Source: Myxococcota bacterium
GTDB lineage: Bacteria; Myxococcota_A; UBA796
DNA: 64,000 nucleotides
NCBI GenBank assembly: GCA_029251165.1
Contig: JAQXDW010000021.1
Location: forward strand, 1 to 64,000
Reading direction: 5' to 3'
Shown piece after piece: positions 9,235 through 17,553 of the stretch. Under the pieces are notes generated by a model. That model was not told the DNA's origin and searched no databases. It worked only from the letters and a program-made list of their open reading frames with translations. The number at the start of each line of letters is the position of its first letter. Within the stretch, counting starts at the first letter, position 1. The translations under genes were made by a program, and so were the position numbers.

Positions 9235-9735
9235 TCACAGCATCAGCACCACGACCGTGAAGACGATGCCGCTGACGACAGCGATCATTCCCTGCCTGAA
9301 GATCCGGGTCTGTGGCCGGAACATCCAGAGCGACGAGAGGCTGAAGAACAGGAGACTGAGGCCAAAGAAGAGGTTCAGGGCATACACCGAGTCACGGGTC
9401 GACTTCGTGTGCAGCGCCGTCATCTGCTTGATGACCACGGGGTACGCCCAGGTCGAGTAGTCGGCCTCGCCGGTGCGGACGCTGTAGGTGCCCCCCTCGA
9501 ACCGGATGGTGTCGCCGGCTGTGGCGGCTCCCCGCAGCCGCCGCAGCCCGAGCGCCTCCGCCAGCGCGTCGGTCTCCAGACCGGGCGCGACCACCTGGTG
9601 GTGCACCGTCTCCACCTTGAAGGTGTTCGTGGACCGAAACACCAGGATGACCCCGCTGAGGGAGTAGACCACCATGATGCCGAGGAGGAAGAAGCCCAGG
9701 TATCGATGGATGCTCCGCGCGCTCACGGTCTTCAT
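9235..9735 (-). CDS. Small PepSY-like membrane protein
   Basis: The start is taken as the ATG at 9735, preceded by a G-rich ribosome site; the longer open frame upstream is not protein-like. The 166-residue product has an N-terminal helix (YLGFFLLGIMVVYSLSGVIL), a ~75-residue extracytoplasmic region, and two C-terminal helices. This resembles the membrane part of PepSY-associated proteins, where the His-rich start (SIHRYLGF) is typical and which are often linked to redox or metal uptake. It lies downstream of the FG-GAP lipoprotein gene on the same strand, so the two may be co-transcribed. Confidence 0.72.
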   Translation of the reverse strand: MKTVSARSIHRYLGFFLLGIMVVYSLSGVILVFRSTNTFKVETVHHQVVAPGLETDALAEALGLRRLRGAATAGDTIRFEGGTYSVRTGEADYSTWAYPVVIKQMTALHTKSTRDSVYALNLFFGLSLLFFSLSSLWMFRPQTRIFRQGMIAVVSGIVFTVVVLML

Positions 9736-9784
9736 GTGCCCCCCGCTGGTGTCGATCCCCTGATCGAGGCTGGAGCCGCCGGAG

Positions 9785-11650
9785 CTACTGGCAGAACGGA
9801 CCGTCGATCTCCAGGAGGTTGTTGTCCTCGTTGCACTCCAGCTCTTCGCTCTCCAGGCGGACCCGAATGGAATTCCAGGTGTCCATGTCCGGCTCGTTGA
9901 GCGCGATCTCGACCCCCGCCAGGAAGTCACCGACGGTCAGCACCTCACCGATCGGGATCCGATCGACCTCGACGGGGGTGCCACCGATCCCCGCGATGAC
10001 GACCAGCTCTGCGCCGCTCTGGACATCTGAGGCCCCGAGATTGCCGGGGTGTACCCACAGGAGCAGCCGATCCTCGTCGCAGTCGATCTCACAGATGTCG
10101 CCATACTCAACGGTGAGATCTGGTGCCTTGAGGCCATCCCCGGCGTCCATGTCTCCAGAGCGGAAGTTGTTGTAGGTCAGCCAGTTGAGATCGGGACTGG
10201 GCGGAATGGTCCCGTCGTCTCGAACGTTGGTGATCGAGTAGGCGTGCTGGTTCCAGATCTTGCGCCCCGGACGCCAGGACTGATCCAGATCCCCGAACAC
10301 GGAGAAGCCGGTCCGGCCGCTGGTGTGGGCCACGACGATCTCTGCCTGCCCGTCGCCGTCGACGTCTGCGATGACCGGGTACTCCAGCCAGGTGCCGTTG
10401 CTGTGCTCCGTGCTCTCCAGCTTGACCGTGCCGTCCGGGCCCGAGAACACCCACAGGCGGGTCTCATCGGCATAGACGACCTCTGCCACACCGTCGCCCT
10501 CAAAGTCGAACACCGCAGAGCCGGTGTTGCCAGAAGAGCCATCCTGGGTGGTGCGGACCCACAGCTTCGTTCCGTCGCCCTCAAACACGGTGTAGTTCGA
10601 GGCGCCAGCGACCCCGATCTCCGGCTCGCCGTCGCCGTCAAAGTCGGCCACCGTCGGCGGGCCGCCGTAGTAGCTGCCGGCGTTGTCGATGGTCGTGCTC
10701 CACAGGACGGTGCCGTCGGTGTCCTGGAGGCGCAGGGTGCCCGCGTACATCACGACGATCTCGCCCTGACCGTCCTGATCAAAGTCCGCCGCGGCGACGT
10801 AGCCGTCGGACTGGCCGTTGTACCAGATGGTCGCACCATCCGGGGTGTACAGGGCGTTGCCGGTGACGACCTCCTGGATGCCGTCGGCGTCGATGTCGGC
10901 CGCGAACGAGGTCGTGCCGACGTTGATGGTGCCGCCGCGACCGTAGCTGCCGATGCCTCGGATGCTGCCGTTGAGGCCGTTGAGGATCGCGGACCCAGCG
11001 ATGATCTCGACGGCTCCGTCGCCGTCCATGTCCGCGATGGCGGGCGCATCGGAGGTGCCGTAGATCGAGCCAGCGATCGAGGGAGAGGTCCACTTCAAGG
11101 TGCCGTCGTTCTCGAAGGCCTTGACTGTGTTGGTGGTCAGGGCGACGATCTCCTGGAGGCCGTCCCCGTCGATGTCACCCAGCGCGACCGCGCCCTGGCC
11201 CTGGAGGGACTGATTGGAGATGTTGAACAGCTCATAGGCGCCATCTCCAGAGACCGCCCGCAGGGTTCCGGTGCTGCCGTATGTCACCACCACGATGTCT
11301 GGGGTGTCGTCTTCGTTGATGATGCCGTCGTTGTTGTCGTCATCCAGCGAGCCGACCACCGGGGTCATCATGATGCTGACCGAGCTGGAGTCCTGAGACC
11401 AAGAAGACTTGTGGTACTCCACGACAGGGGTAAACGAGCCAACAGCGACCTCGTTCTCGCACTCCTCATCGGGCTCGTCAGAGTATGCGAGCGGCGCGGT
11501 GAGATCGCAGTCCTCCTCGGAGGCCTCCTCTGCGGAGTCTCCGCTGTCCAGCATGGCGCTGTCGTCGCCTTCGCCAGAGGAAAGCTCGTTGTTGAGCTTG
11601 TAGTCGCTCTGGCAGGCCACCAGCAGGACAAGCACAGTTGTTCGGGACAT
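9785..11650 (-). CDS. FG-GAP/VCBS repeat lipoprotein, paralogue of the one at 2200
   Basis: The start is ATG 11650, with AGGAG at good spacing. It opens a signal peptide ending in the lipobox LLVAC before QSDYKL. The protein (621 residues) repeats the architecture of the 2200-4053 product: acidic linker, FG-GAP units (DDDNNDGIINEDD, DIDGDGLQE, DFDGDGEPE), a shared stretch TIWYNGQSDG, and a CARDB-like C-terminal domain ending in CNEDNN. It is probably a surface-exposed Ca2+-binding propeller. It sits between the DctP gene (upstream, 22-nt gap) and the PepSY-like gene (downstream, 49-nt gap), all on the minus strand. Confidence 0.88.
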   Translation of the reverse strand: MSRTTVLVLLVACQSDYKLNNELSSGEGDDSAMLDSGDSAEEASEEDCDLTAPLAYSDEPDEECENEVAVGSFTPVVEYHKSSWSQDSSSVSIMMTPVVGSLDDDNNDGIINEDDTPDIVVVTYGSTGTLRAVSGDGAYELFNISNQSLQGQGAVALGDIDGDGLQEIVALTTNTVKAFENDGTLKWTSPSIAGSIYGTSDAPAIADMDGDGAVEIIAGSAILNGLNGSIRGIGSYGRGGTINVGTTSFAADIDADGIQEVVTGNALYTPDGATIWYNGQSDGYVAAADFDQDGQGEIVVMYAGTLRLQDTDGTVLWSTTIDNAGSYYGGPPTVADFDGDGEPEIGVAGASNYTVFEGDGTKLWVRTTQDGSSGNTGSAVFDFEGDGVAEVVYADETRLWVFSGPDGTVKLESTEHSNGTWLEYPVIADVDGDGQAEIVVAHTSGRTGFSVFGDLDQSWRPGRKIWNQHAYSITNVRDDGTIPPSPDLNWLTYNNFRSGDMDAGDGLKAPDLTVEYGDICEIDCDEDRLLLWVHPGNLGASDVQSGAELVVIAGIGGTPVEVDRIPIGEVLTVGDFLAGVEIALNEPDMDTWNSIRVRLESEELECNEDNNLLEIDGPFCQ

Positions 11651-11672
11651 CAGAAGCTCCTGAAGACTCCGG

Positions 11673-12779
11673 TTAGAGCGGCTGGCCGTACGCTGCTCGC
11701 GCGTAGGCAAGCTCAGCCGTTGCGAACCAACGGTTCATATCATCCTTCGCGCCCCTCCAGTGGTCGTAGATCTTTCGATATCCTGGATCTGCGGACGCAG
11801 ACTCTTCCAGCAGGGCCAGCGACTCCGCTTTCGCGGCAGACATGATGTCGTCGGCAAACGGTCGGAGCTTCACCCCGGCAGACAGGAGGCGGGCGAGTGC
11901 CGGTGGGTTGAGGGCATCATAGCGCGCGGTCATGATCAGCTCAGCCTCGCGGCAGGCGGCGGTGAAGATGGCCTGGTACTCGCTGGAAAGAGACTCAAAG
12001 GCTTTCTTGTTGGCATAGAACGAGAGGCTCGGGCCAGGCTCCCACCAGCCCGGGTAGTAGTAGAAGCTGGCGACCTGGTGGAAGCCCAGCTTCTCGTCAT
12101 CGTAGGGGCCGACCCACTCTGTCGCATCGATCGCACCGCGCTCCAGGGCCGGGTAGATCTCACCGCCAGCGAGGACCTGAACGGACACCCCCAGCCGACT
12201 CATGACCTCTCCGCCGAGCCCCGGGATGCGCATCTTGAGACCCGAGAGGTCTGCCAGTCCGCTGATCTCACGCTTGAACCAGCCTCCCATCTGCGCGCCG
12301 GTGTTTCCAGCCGGAAAGTTGATGATCGAGTAGTCCGAGAACAGCTCACGCAGCAGCTCGAGGCCGCCGCCCTCGTGCAGCCACGCAGAGTTCTGGCGGG
12401 CGGTCATGCCGAACGGCACGCAGCAGTCAAACGCCAGCGCGGGGTTCTTGCCGATGTAGTAGTAGCTGGCGGACTGACCAACCTGAACGGTGCCCTGCTG
12501 GACCGCGTCGAGGACCTCCAGACCTGGAACCAGCTCTCCCGCAGGGTAGGCGCGGATCTCAAAGTTGCCGCCGCTCATCTCGCTGACCCGCTGGCACAGG
12601 AATTCAGCGGCGCCGTAGAGGGTGTCCAGCGAGCGGGGAAAGCTGCTGGTCAGCCGCCAGCGGACCTTCTTCTGCGTCGAGACCGCCGGCCCCTCTCCCC
12701 CCGCGCCGCCGCCGCAGCCTGCAGCTCCGACAACAGCCGAGGCCGTCAGCGCACTCTTGAGGAAGTCTCTTCTCTTCAT
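11673..12779 (-). CDS. dctP: TRAP transporter substrate-binding protein (DctP family), Tat lipoprotein
   Basis: The N-terminus MKRRDFLKSA is a twin-arginine signal. It is followed by VVGAAGC, a lipobox-like site, so the protein may be exported folded and lipidated. The 368-residue body has the DctP pattern (VRWRLTSSFP, EFLCQRVSEMSGGNFEIRAYP, LRMPG-like LKMRIPGLGGEVMSRLG, GAIDATEWVGPYDD). The WVGP region resembles TRAP receptors for 2-oxo or branched organic acids, but the ligand cannot be fixed by eye. It probably feeds DctQM at 7366-9230, which lie on the opposite strand 2.4 kb away. This split arrangement is unusual. Confidence 0.93.
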   Translation of the reverse strand: MKRRDFLKSALTASAVVGAAGCGGGAGGEGPAVSTQKKVRWRLTSSFPRSLDTLYGAAEFLCQRVSEMSGGNFEIRAYPAGELVPGLEVLDAVQQGTVQVGQSASYYYIGKNPALAFDCCVPFGMTARQNSAWLHEGGGLELLRELFSDYSIINFPAGNTGAQMGGWFKREISGLADLSGLKMRIPGLGGEVMSRLGVSVQVLAGGEIYPALERGAIDATEWVGPYDDEKLGFHQVASFYYYPGWWEPGPSLSFYANKKAFESLSSEYQAIFTAACREAELIMTARYDALNPPALARLLSAGVKLRPFADDIMSAAKAESLALLEESASADPGYRKIYDHWRGAKDDMNRWFATAELAYARAAYGQPL

Positions 12780-13012
12780 GGCAACACTCCTGGCGGCTCA
12801 TCCTACCGCGAGGCTCGGAAGAGTCTCTCGCGATCTGTCTGCCAGCGAACATCGCGGGCCTTCTGCCAGACAGAATCCGCAGACCGCCGCTCAAGCAAAC
12901 GATCCAGAGCGTCCGCAGCCGCAGCGTGAGCCTGACCAGCCAACAAACAAAAAATGCGCCCCAAAAAAGCCCTCCCGCCGTTTCCCTACGGAGCACACCT
13001 CGGGGGACGAGC

Positions 13013-14767
13013 ATGACACCACTGCTGCTGCTGCTGACCGGCTGCAAGACCACCGATCCCGGAGAAGCTCCGGTCCGACGTCTGACACCGACGCAGTACA
13101 ACAACACCATCTCGGACCTGCTCGGCTACAGCGAGGCGGACTGGTCTCGCCTGAGCGAAGAGACGGACGCCGAGGCGGTGTGGCCCTGGCCATTCCCCGC
13201 AGACATCGAGGTTCATGGCTTCGAGGGCAATGCCGAGGGTCAGATCGCCAGCGCAGCCCTCGTCGAGCAATACCAGGCAGCGGCATCCCACTTCGCCGGC
13301 TTCGTTCCAGACGCGCCGGAGTTCTGGACCTGTGAGCCCGACAGCGGCGGCGAGACGGAGCAGCTCGCGTGCGCTCAGCAGAGCATCATCCGGTTCACCA
13401 CACGGGCCTGGCGGCGTCCGCTCCAGGCCGCAGAGCAGGACCGCGTGCACGCGCTGCTTGAGACCAGCATCCAGGAGTGGGGGGTGAGCGACGGCATCAC
13501 GCTGACCGCACAGGGCGTGCTGATGGCGCCGCAATTTCTCTACCGCGTCGAGGGCCTTGACGACGAAGGAGACGCTGCGGCCTCCTCGCTCTCTGACTTT
13601 GAGCTGGCGAGCCGGATGTCGTACTTCATCTACAACTCCATGCCCGATCCTGAGCTCTTCGAGGCCGCAGCAAGCGGAGACCTCTCTAAGAAGAAGGGCG
13701 TCACCGAGCAGGCTGCGCGAATGCTAAGCGAGGACCGGTCGCGGGCCTCCGTGGTTCACTTCCACAGCCAGTGGCTGGGGATCGACGATGTCTACACCGC
13801 GAACGCCGACATGGACACCTACCAGCCGATCTACCTGCCGGAGGCCGCTGACCTCATCGACCCCGATGAGGAGCTGTTCGTTGAGGACATCGAAGAGATC
13901 TGGTCCAGCTACCTGATCGGCGTCCGCGTCGGCATGGTCTTAGAGGCGGAGCTGTTCGTCGAGCGCACCATCTTCGACGGCGGCGGAACCCTGCGCTGGC
14001 TGATGACCGACAACCACGGCTACGTCACCACCATCGGCAGCGATGCCTCTGAGGACATGGGCACCGACCGCATCTACGGCACCACCAGCGCCGATGTGCT
14101 CGGCGGTGAGGACATCGAGGTTCTGCTGGAGGATGGCAACCTGGAGTATGCGCTCACCCTACAGCCGGTGGCCTACCCCGCCGACCAGCGCGCCGGTGTG
14201 CTCACGCAGCCGGCAGTGCTCACCGCGCTGTCTCACCCCGTACACCCCGCCCCGATCCTCCGAGGCGTGTTCATCAAGGAGCGCATGCTCTGTGAGACCG
14301 TGGGACAGCCACCGGATGGCGCAGAGGCATCTGCCCCGTCGGACTCCCTGGACGTGGAGAGCACCAACCGCGAGCGCACCGAGTCTGCGACCGCCTCGCC
14401 AGAGTGTGTCGGCTGCCATCAGAGCATCAACCCGCTGGGCTTTGCGCTGGAGAACTTCGACTCCCTGGGCGGGTGGAGAGACACCGACAACGGCTACGAC
14501 GTCGATGCTTCTGGAACCCTGGACATCACCGGCGCACACTTCAGCAGCCCCGTCGAGCTCGCAGCACACCTCGCAGACAGCACGCAGCTCCATGACTGCT
14601 ACACGCTCCAGTGGACCCGCTACGCCCTCGGACAGTCTGATCCCGATCCGACCATCCTCGCGAACCTCCAGGACGACTTCCTCGCCAGCGAAGGCGACAT
14701 CCAGCAGCTCATCATCGACATCACCGCCAGTGATGCCTTCCGCTACCGCTCCGGGGGTGCCCTGTGA
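13013..14767 (+). CDS. DUF1587/DUF1595/DUF1592/DUF1588/DUF1585 lipoprotein with CxxCH motif
   Basis: ATG 13013 follows a G-rich ribosome site and opens a short leader ending in LLTGC, a lipobox. The domains are in the usual order: DUF1587 (RRLTPTQYNNTISDLLG), DUF1595 (FTTRAWRRPLQ), DUF1592 (LSDFELASRMSYFIY), DUF1588 (RAGVLTQPAVL) with one CVGCH haem-type motif, and DUF1585 (DCYTLQWTRYALG). In Planctomycetes such modules are often fused to cytochrome c domains; the function is not established. It overlaps the DUF1552 gene by 4 bp (GTGA), the partner almost always found beside it. Confidence 0.9.
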   Translation: MTPLLLLLTGCKTTDPGEAPVRRLTPTQYNNTISDLLGYSEADWSRLSEETDAEAVWPWPFPADIEVHGFEGNAEGQIASAALVEQYQAAASHFAGFVPDAPEFWTCEPDSGGETEQLACAQQSIIRFTTRAWRRPLQAAEQDRVHALLETSIQEWGVSDGITLTAQGVLMAPQFLYRVEGLDDEGDAAASSLSDFELASRMSYFIYNSMPDPELFEAAASGDLSKKKGVTEQAARMLSEDRSRASVVHFHSQWLGIDDVYTANADMDTYQPIYLPEAADLIDPDEELFVEDIEEIWSSYLIGVRVGMVLEAELFVERTIFDGGGTLRWLMTDNHGYVTTIGSDASEDMGTDRIYGTTSADVLGGEDIEVLLEDGNLEYALTLQPVAYPADQRAGVLTQPAVLTALSHPVHPAPILRGVFIKERMLCETVGQPPDGAEASAPSDSLDVESTNRERTESATASPECVGCHQSINPLGFALENFDSLGGWRDTDNGYDVDASGTLDITGAHFSSPVELAAHLADSTQLHDCYTLQWTRYALGQSDPDPTILANLQDDFLASEGDIQQLIIDITASDAFRYRSGGAL

Positions 14768-16155
14768 TCCTGAACCGACGACGCTTTCTCTCTGCCCTCG
14801 GCCTGACCGGCGCTGCCACCGCGATGCCCGGACGCTTCACGCGCCGTGCGCTCGCCGGCAACCCGTCACCGAAGCGCCTCATCGTCCTCTCAAGCTGTCA
14901 CGGAACGGTCTACGACGGCTGGAAGATGCGACCGGGCGGCGAGAGCGACAGCCGCCGCTGGGAGCTCGACCTCAGCGGAGTGGACTCCGACACCTTCTCC
15001 CACGCCCTCCAGCCGCTACACGCGCACCGGCAGCGCATGCTCGTCCTCGACGGACTCGCCATGGTCTCTGCCGAAAAAGACATCCCTGGATACCGCCATG
15101 AGAAAGGCTGGATTCACGCCTGGACCGGCGGACAGGCCTACTTCACCGGCTCGGATCTCTTCGGCACGACGGCCTCCCTCGATCAGCTCGTCGCCGGCAC
15201 GATCGCCCGGGCAGACCGGCTGCCCAGCCTGGAGCTCGGCATCGGAGACTACCGGCCCATCTGCCACGCCGGTCTCGCCCAGCAGCTCCCCATCGAGAGC
15301 GATCCTGCGCGGGTCTTCGAGCGGATCTTCGGGCTGTCCACCTCCACCGACCCGCTCATCAAGGCCCAGGGCAGCGTGCTGGACTTCGCCAGCGCCGAGC
15401 ACGACGCGCTCGCCAGTCGGCTGGGGAGCACCGATCGCGAGAAGCTCTCCGCGCACTATGCGCTCGTCCGGCAGCTGGAGCAGCGCATCGAGGGGCTCTC
15501 CACAGCAGAGTGCAGCCACGGCATCGACCCCACCCGCCTCGCCTCGACCTCGGCCGGCTACTCCGAGCTGTTCCTGTCGATGGCAGAGCTGGTCGCCGCG
15601 GCGTTCTCTTGCGACATGACCCGGGTGGTCAGCCTGTCGCTGGGTGACCTGCCCAGCGAAGAGTTCGGCTGGGGCGACTACCTCTCGGGAGATGCCCACT
15701 TCGACTTCGCCCACGCCATCCACGCCGACCCGATCGCGGCGGAGGCGATGACCGACTACACCCGCATGCACGCTCAGCAGCTCGCCTACCTTGTCAGTCT
15801 TCTGGAGTCGATCCCAGACACCGACGGGGGCTCTCTGATGGACAACACCCTCATCGTCTGGGGCAACGAGATGGGAGACGGCTGGCATGGCTACGATCGC
15901 TACTGCTGCCTCACCGTCGGGGGCTCCTGGTACTTCCGTCCCGGCCGCTACCTGCACTACCCCGACGACACCGACATCACGATCTACAGCGGCGCCAGCG
16001 GCGAGATGCCCTCCGCCGGCATGCCCCACCAGCACCTCCTGGTCAGCGCGGCGAACGCCATGGGGGTCGCATGCGATCACGTGGGCGACACCGAGGTCAC
16101 CAACAGCGCCGGCACCCGGATCGCACTCACCGGAGAGCTGGAGGAGATGGTGTGA
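14764..16155 (+). CDS. DUF1552 Tat-exported protein
   Basis: The GTG start at 14764 overlaps the preceding stop (GTGA), implying translational coupling. The N-terminus has RRRFLSALGLTGAA, a twin-arginine signal. The body (463 residues) matches DUF1552 in its conserved stretches (LSSCHGTVYDGWKMRPGG, TDYTRMHAQQLAYLV, MDNTLIVWGNEMGDGWHG). The family belongs to the alkaline-phosphatase/sulfatase-like (DUF1501-related) group found with DUF1592 proteins in Planctomycetes and Myxococcota. Its activity is unknown. It is secreted and probably acts with the upstream lipoprotein. Confidence 0.9.
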   Translation: MILNRRRFLSALGLTGAATAMPGRFTRRALAGNPSPKRLIVLSSCHGTVYDGWKMRPGGESDSRRWELDLSGVDSDTFSHALQPLHAHRQRMLVLDGLAMVSAEKDIPGYRHEKGWIHAWTGGQAYFTGSDLFGTTASLDQLVAGTIARADRLPSLELGIGDYRPICHAGLAQQLPIESDPARVFERIFGLSTSTDPLIKAQGSVLDFASAEHDALASRLGSTDREKLSAHYALVRQLEQRIEGLSTAECSHGIDPTRLASTSAGYSELFLSMAELVAAAFSCDMTRVVSLSLGDLPSEEFGWGDYLSGDAHFDFAHAIHADPIAAEAMTDYTRMHAQQLAYLVSLLESIPDTDGGSLMDNTLIVWGNEMGDGWHGYDRYCCLTVGGSWYFRPGRYLHYPDDTDITIYSGASGEMPSAGMPHQHLLVSAANAMGVACDHVGDTEVTNSAGTRIALTGELEEMV

Positions 16156-16179
16156 TCGGCGCCGGGGTATCCTCCTCTC

Positions 16180-17202
16180 ATGCATCCCCAGACACGCGCA
16201 GTCCTCATCGGCACCGGCCACCACCTCCCGCAGCGCAGCGTCTCCTCCGCAGAGGTCGAGGCGGCAGCCGGCAAGCCTCCTGGCTGGGCCGTCAAGCGCG
16301 TGGGGATTGAGGCACGGCGGGTCGCGGCGGACGATGAGCTGAGCTGGCACATGGGCACCGCCGCTGCGAGCGATGCCCTCTCACGCGCAGGAAAGCCAGC
16401 CTCAGCGGTGGATCTTCTGCTGGTTCACTCCTCCGCCAGCGAGCTGTACTATCCAGACGTCGCGTGGTTCGTGGCCCGTGATCTGGGGGTGCCCGACTCG
16501 GCCACCGTGCTCGGTCTGCGCTCCGCCTGCGCAGGCTTCCTCGGCGCGCTCCGGGTCGCCGAGCAGTTCCTCAAGACCGGTGCGGCACAGTGCGCCCTGA
16601 TTGTCTGCACCGAGCGCATGTTCCGCCCCTCCCAGAGCTACGATCGCTCGGCGGTGCTGTTTGGCGATGGCGCTGCAGCTGCGGTGCTCGTCGCCGGCAC
16701 GACCGGCGGTCTGCAGCACATCCACCTCGGCCAGAAGAGCGCAGGGGCCGATCGCAGCGTGATGGCCAATCCCCTCCTCCATCCCGACGCGCGCGCCACG
16801 GTCTGCCCCGAGCTCCCCGGAGAGTGGGCCGAGCGTCCGCTGCCCGCAGACGGCTCGGTGGCGTTCTGGGAGGGGCGCGACATCTTTCAGAACGCAGTCC
16901 TGCGCATGGGGGAGGCCACGGAGGCCGCACTGTCAGCCTGCGGCCTGACGATCTCAGACATCGATCACTTCCTCTTCCACCAGGCAAACTTCAAGATTCT
17001 CAAGAGCCTGGTGCGGAATTTCGACCTCCCCGAGCAGCGGGTACACACCAACATCGCGACCGTCGGCAACATCTCCTCAGCGACGGTACCCTGCCTGCTG
17101 TCTGAGGGAATCGCCAGCGGTCGCATCCAGCCCGGGCAGCGGGTGTTGATGGCCGCCTTCGGGGTCGGCTATACCTTCGGTGCGGCCGTCCTGGAGGTCT
17201 GA
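16180..17202 (+). CDS. 3-oxoacyl-ACP synthase III family protein (FabH-like)
   Basis: This 340-residue thiolase-fold condensing enzyme has an intact Cys-His-Asn triad: Cys117 in SACAGFLGAL, His267 in FHQANFKIL, and Asn297 in GNISSAT. It should load an acyl-CoA starter and condense it with malonyl-ACP, or act as an acyl transferase as some relatives do. Its TGATG junction with the ACP gene (1-bp overlap) suggests that this ACP is its partner. No other fatty-acid genes are adjacent, so this is more likely a specialised lipid or natural-product starter unit than housekeeping FabH. A TATCCT box lies 10-15 nt before the ATG. Confidence 0.88.
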   Translation: MHPQTRAVLIGTGHHLPQRSVSSAEVEAAAGKPPGWAVKRVGIEARRVAADDELSWHMGTAAASDALSRAGKPASAVDLLLVHSSASELYYPDVAWFVARDLGVPDSATVLGLRSACAGFLGALRVAEQFLKTGAAQCALIVCTERMFRPSQSYDRSAVLFGDGAAAAVLVAGTTGGLQHIHLGQKSAGADRSVMANPLLHPDARATVCPELPGEWAERPLPADGSVAFWEGRDIFQNAVLRMGEATEAALSACGLTISDIDHFLFHQANFKILKSLVRNFDLPEQRVHTNIATVGNISSATVPCLLSEGIASGRIQPGQRVLMAAFGVGYTFGAAVLEV

Positions 17203-17423
17203 TGCGAGCAAGAGTGGTAGCAGCGCTGGAGCGCTTGTTTGGGGATCGGGGGGTGGACATCGGCGCGCTGAAGGACGACGACGATCTCAGCGAGCACCTG
17301 GAGTGGGACTCCATGGACATCGTGGATCTCGGAATGGAGTTCGAGCGCCGGCTGGACGCGAAGCTCCCCGAAGAGGTAGACGCGATCAACACGATCTCCC
17401 GGCTGGTGGGCTTCCTGAGCTGA
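17202..17423 (+). CDS. Acyl carrier protein
   Basis: This small acidic protein (73 residues) has the phosphopantetheine attachment motif DSMD at Ser37, followed by VDLGMEFERRLDAKLPEE. It matches helix II of ACPs, where Leu is more common than Met after DS. The gene starts on the last base of the ketosynthase stop codon. The pair probably forms a dedicated acyl-building module. It is shorter than AcpP and clearly not the housekeeping copy by context. Confidence 0.87.
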   Translation: MRARVVAALERLFGDRGVDIGALKDDDDLSEHLEWDSMDIVDLGMEFERRLDAKLPEEVDAINTISRLVGFLS

Positions 17424-17475
17424 GGGCGCAGCCCGTTTACGAGTCCGCGTCGTGAAAGCAAACCAAAAACTGTCC

Positions 17476-17505
17476 TTGATCGAGTAGGGGCAGGGTGGAT
17501 TAGTA
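17476..17505 (+). promoter_or_regulatory. Candidate sigma-70 promoter for recQ
   Basis: TTGATC (17476-17481) and TTAGTA (17500-17505) are separated by 18 bp in the AT-richer gap before recQ. Both boxes are imperfect matches. They place the transcription start about 40 bases before ATG 17554. Confidence 0.35.
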
Positions 17506-17553
17506 CTTAGTGTCACTCTCGACACGTCCACAGTTGTGGGCACTGCGGACACC

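Noticed and set aside
10049-11845. 598-codon frame antisense to the second FG-GAP lipoprotein
   Set aside because: It mirrors the Asp/Gly repeat of the real gene and gives a monotonous Val/Asp/Arg protein with no family.
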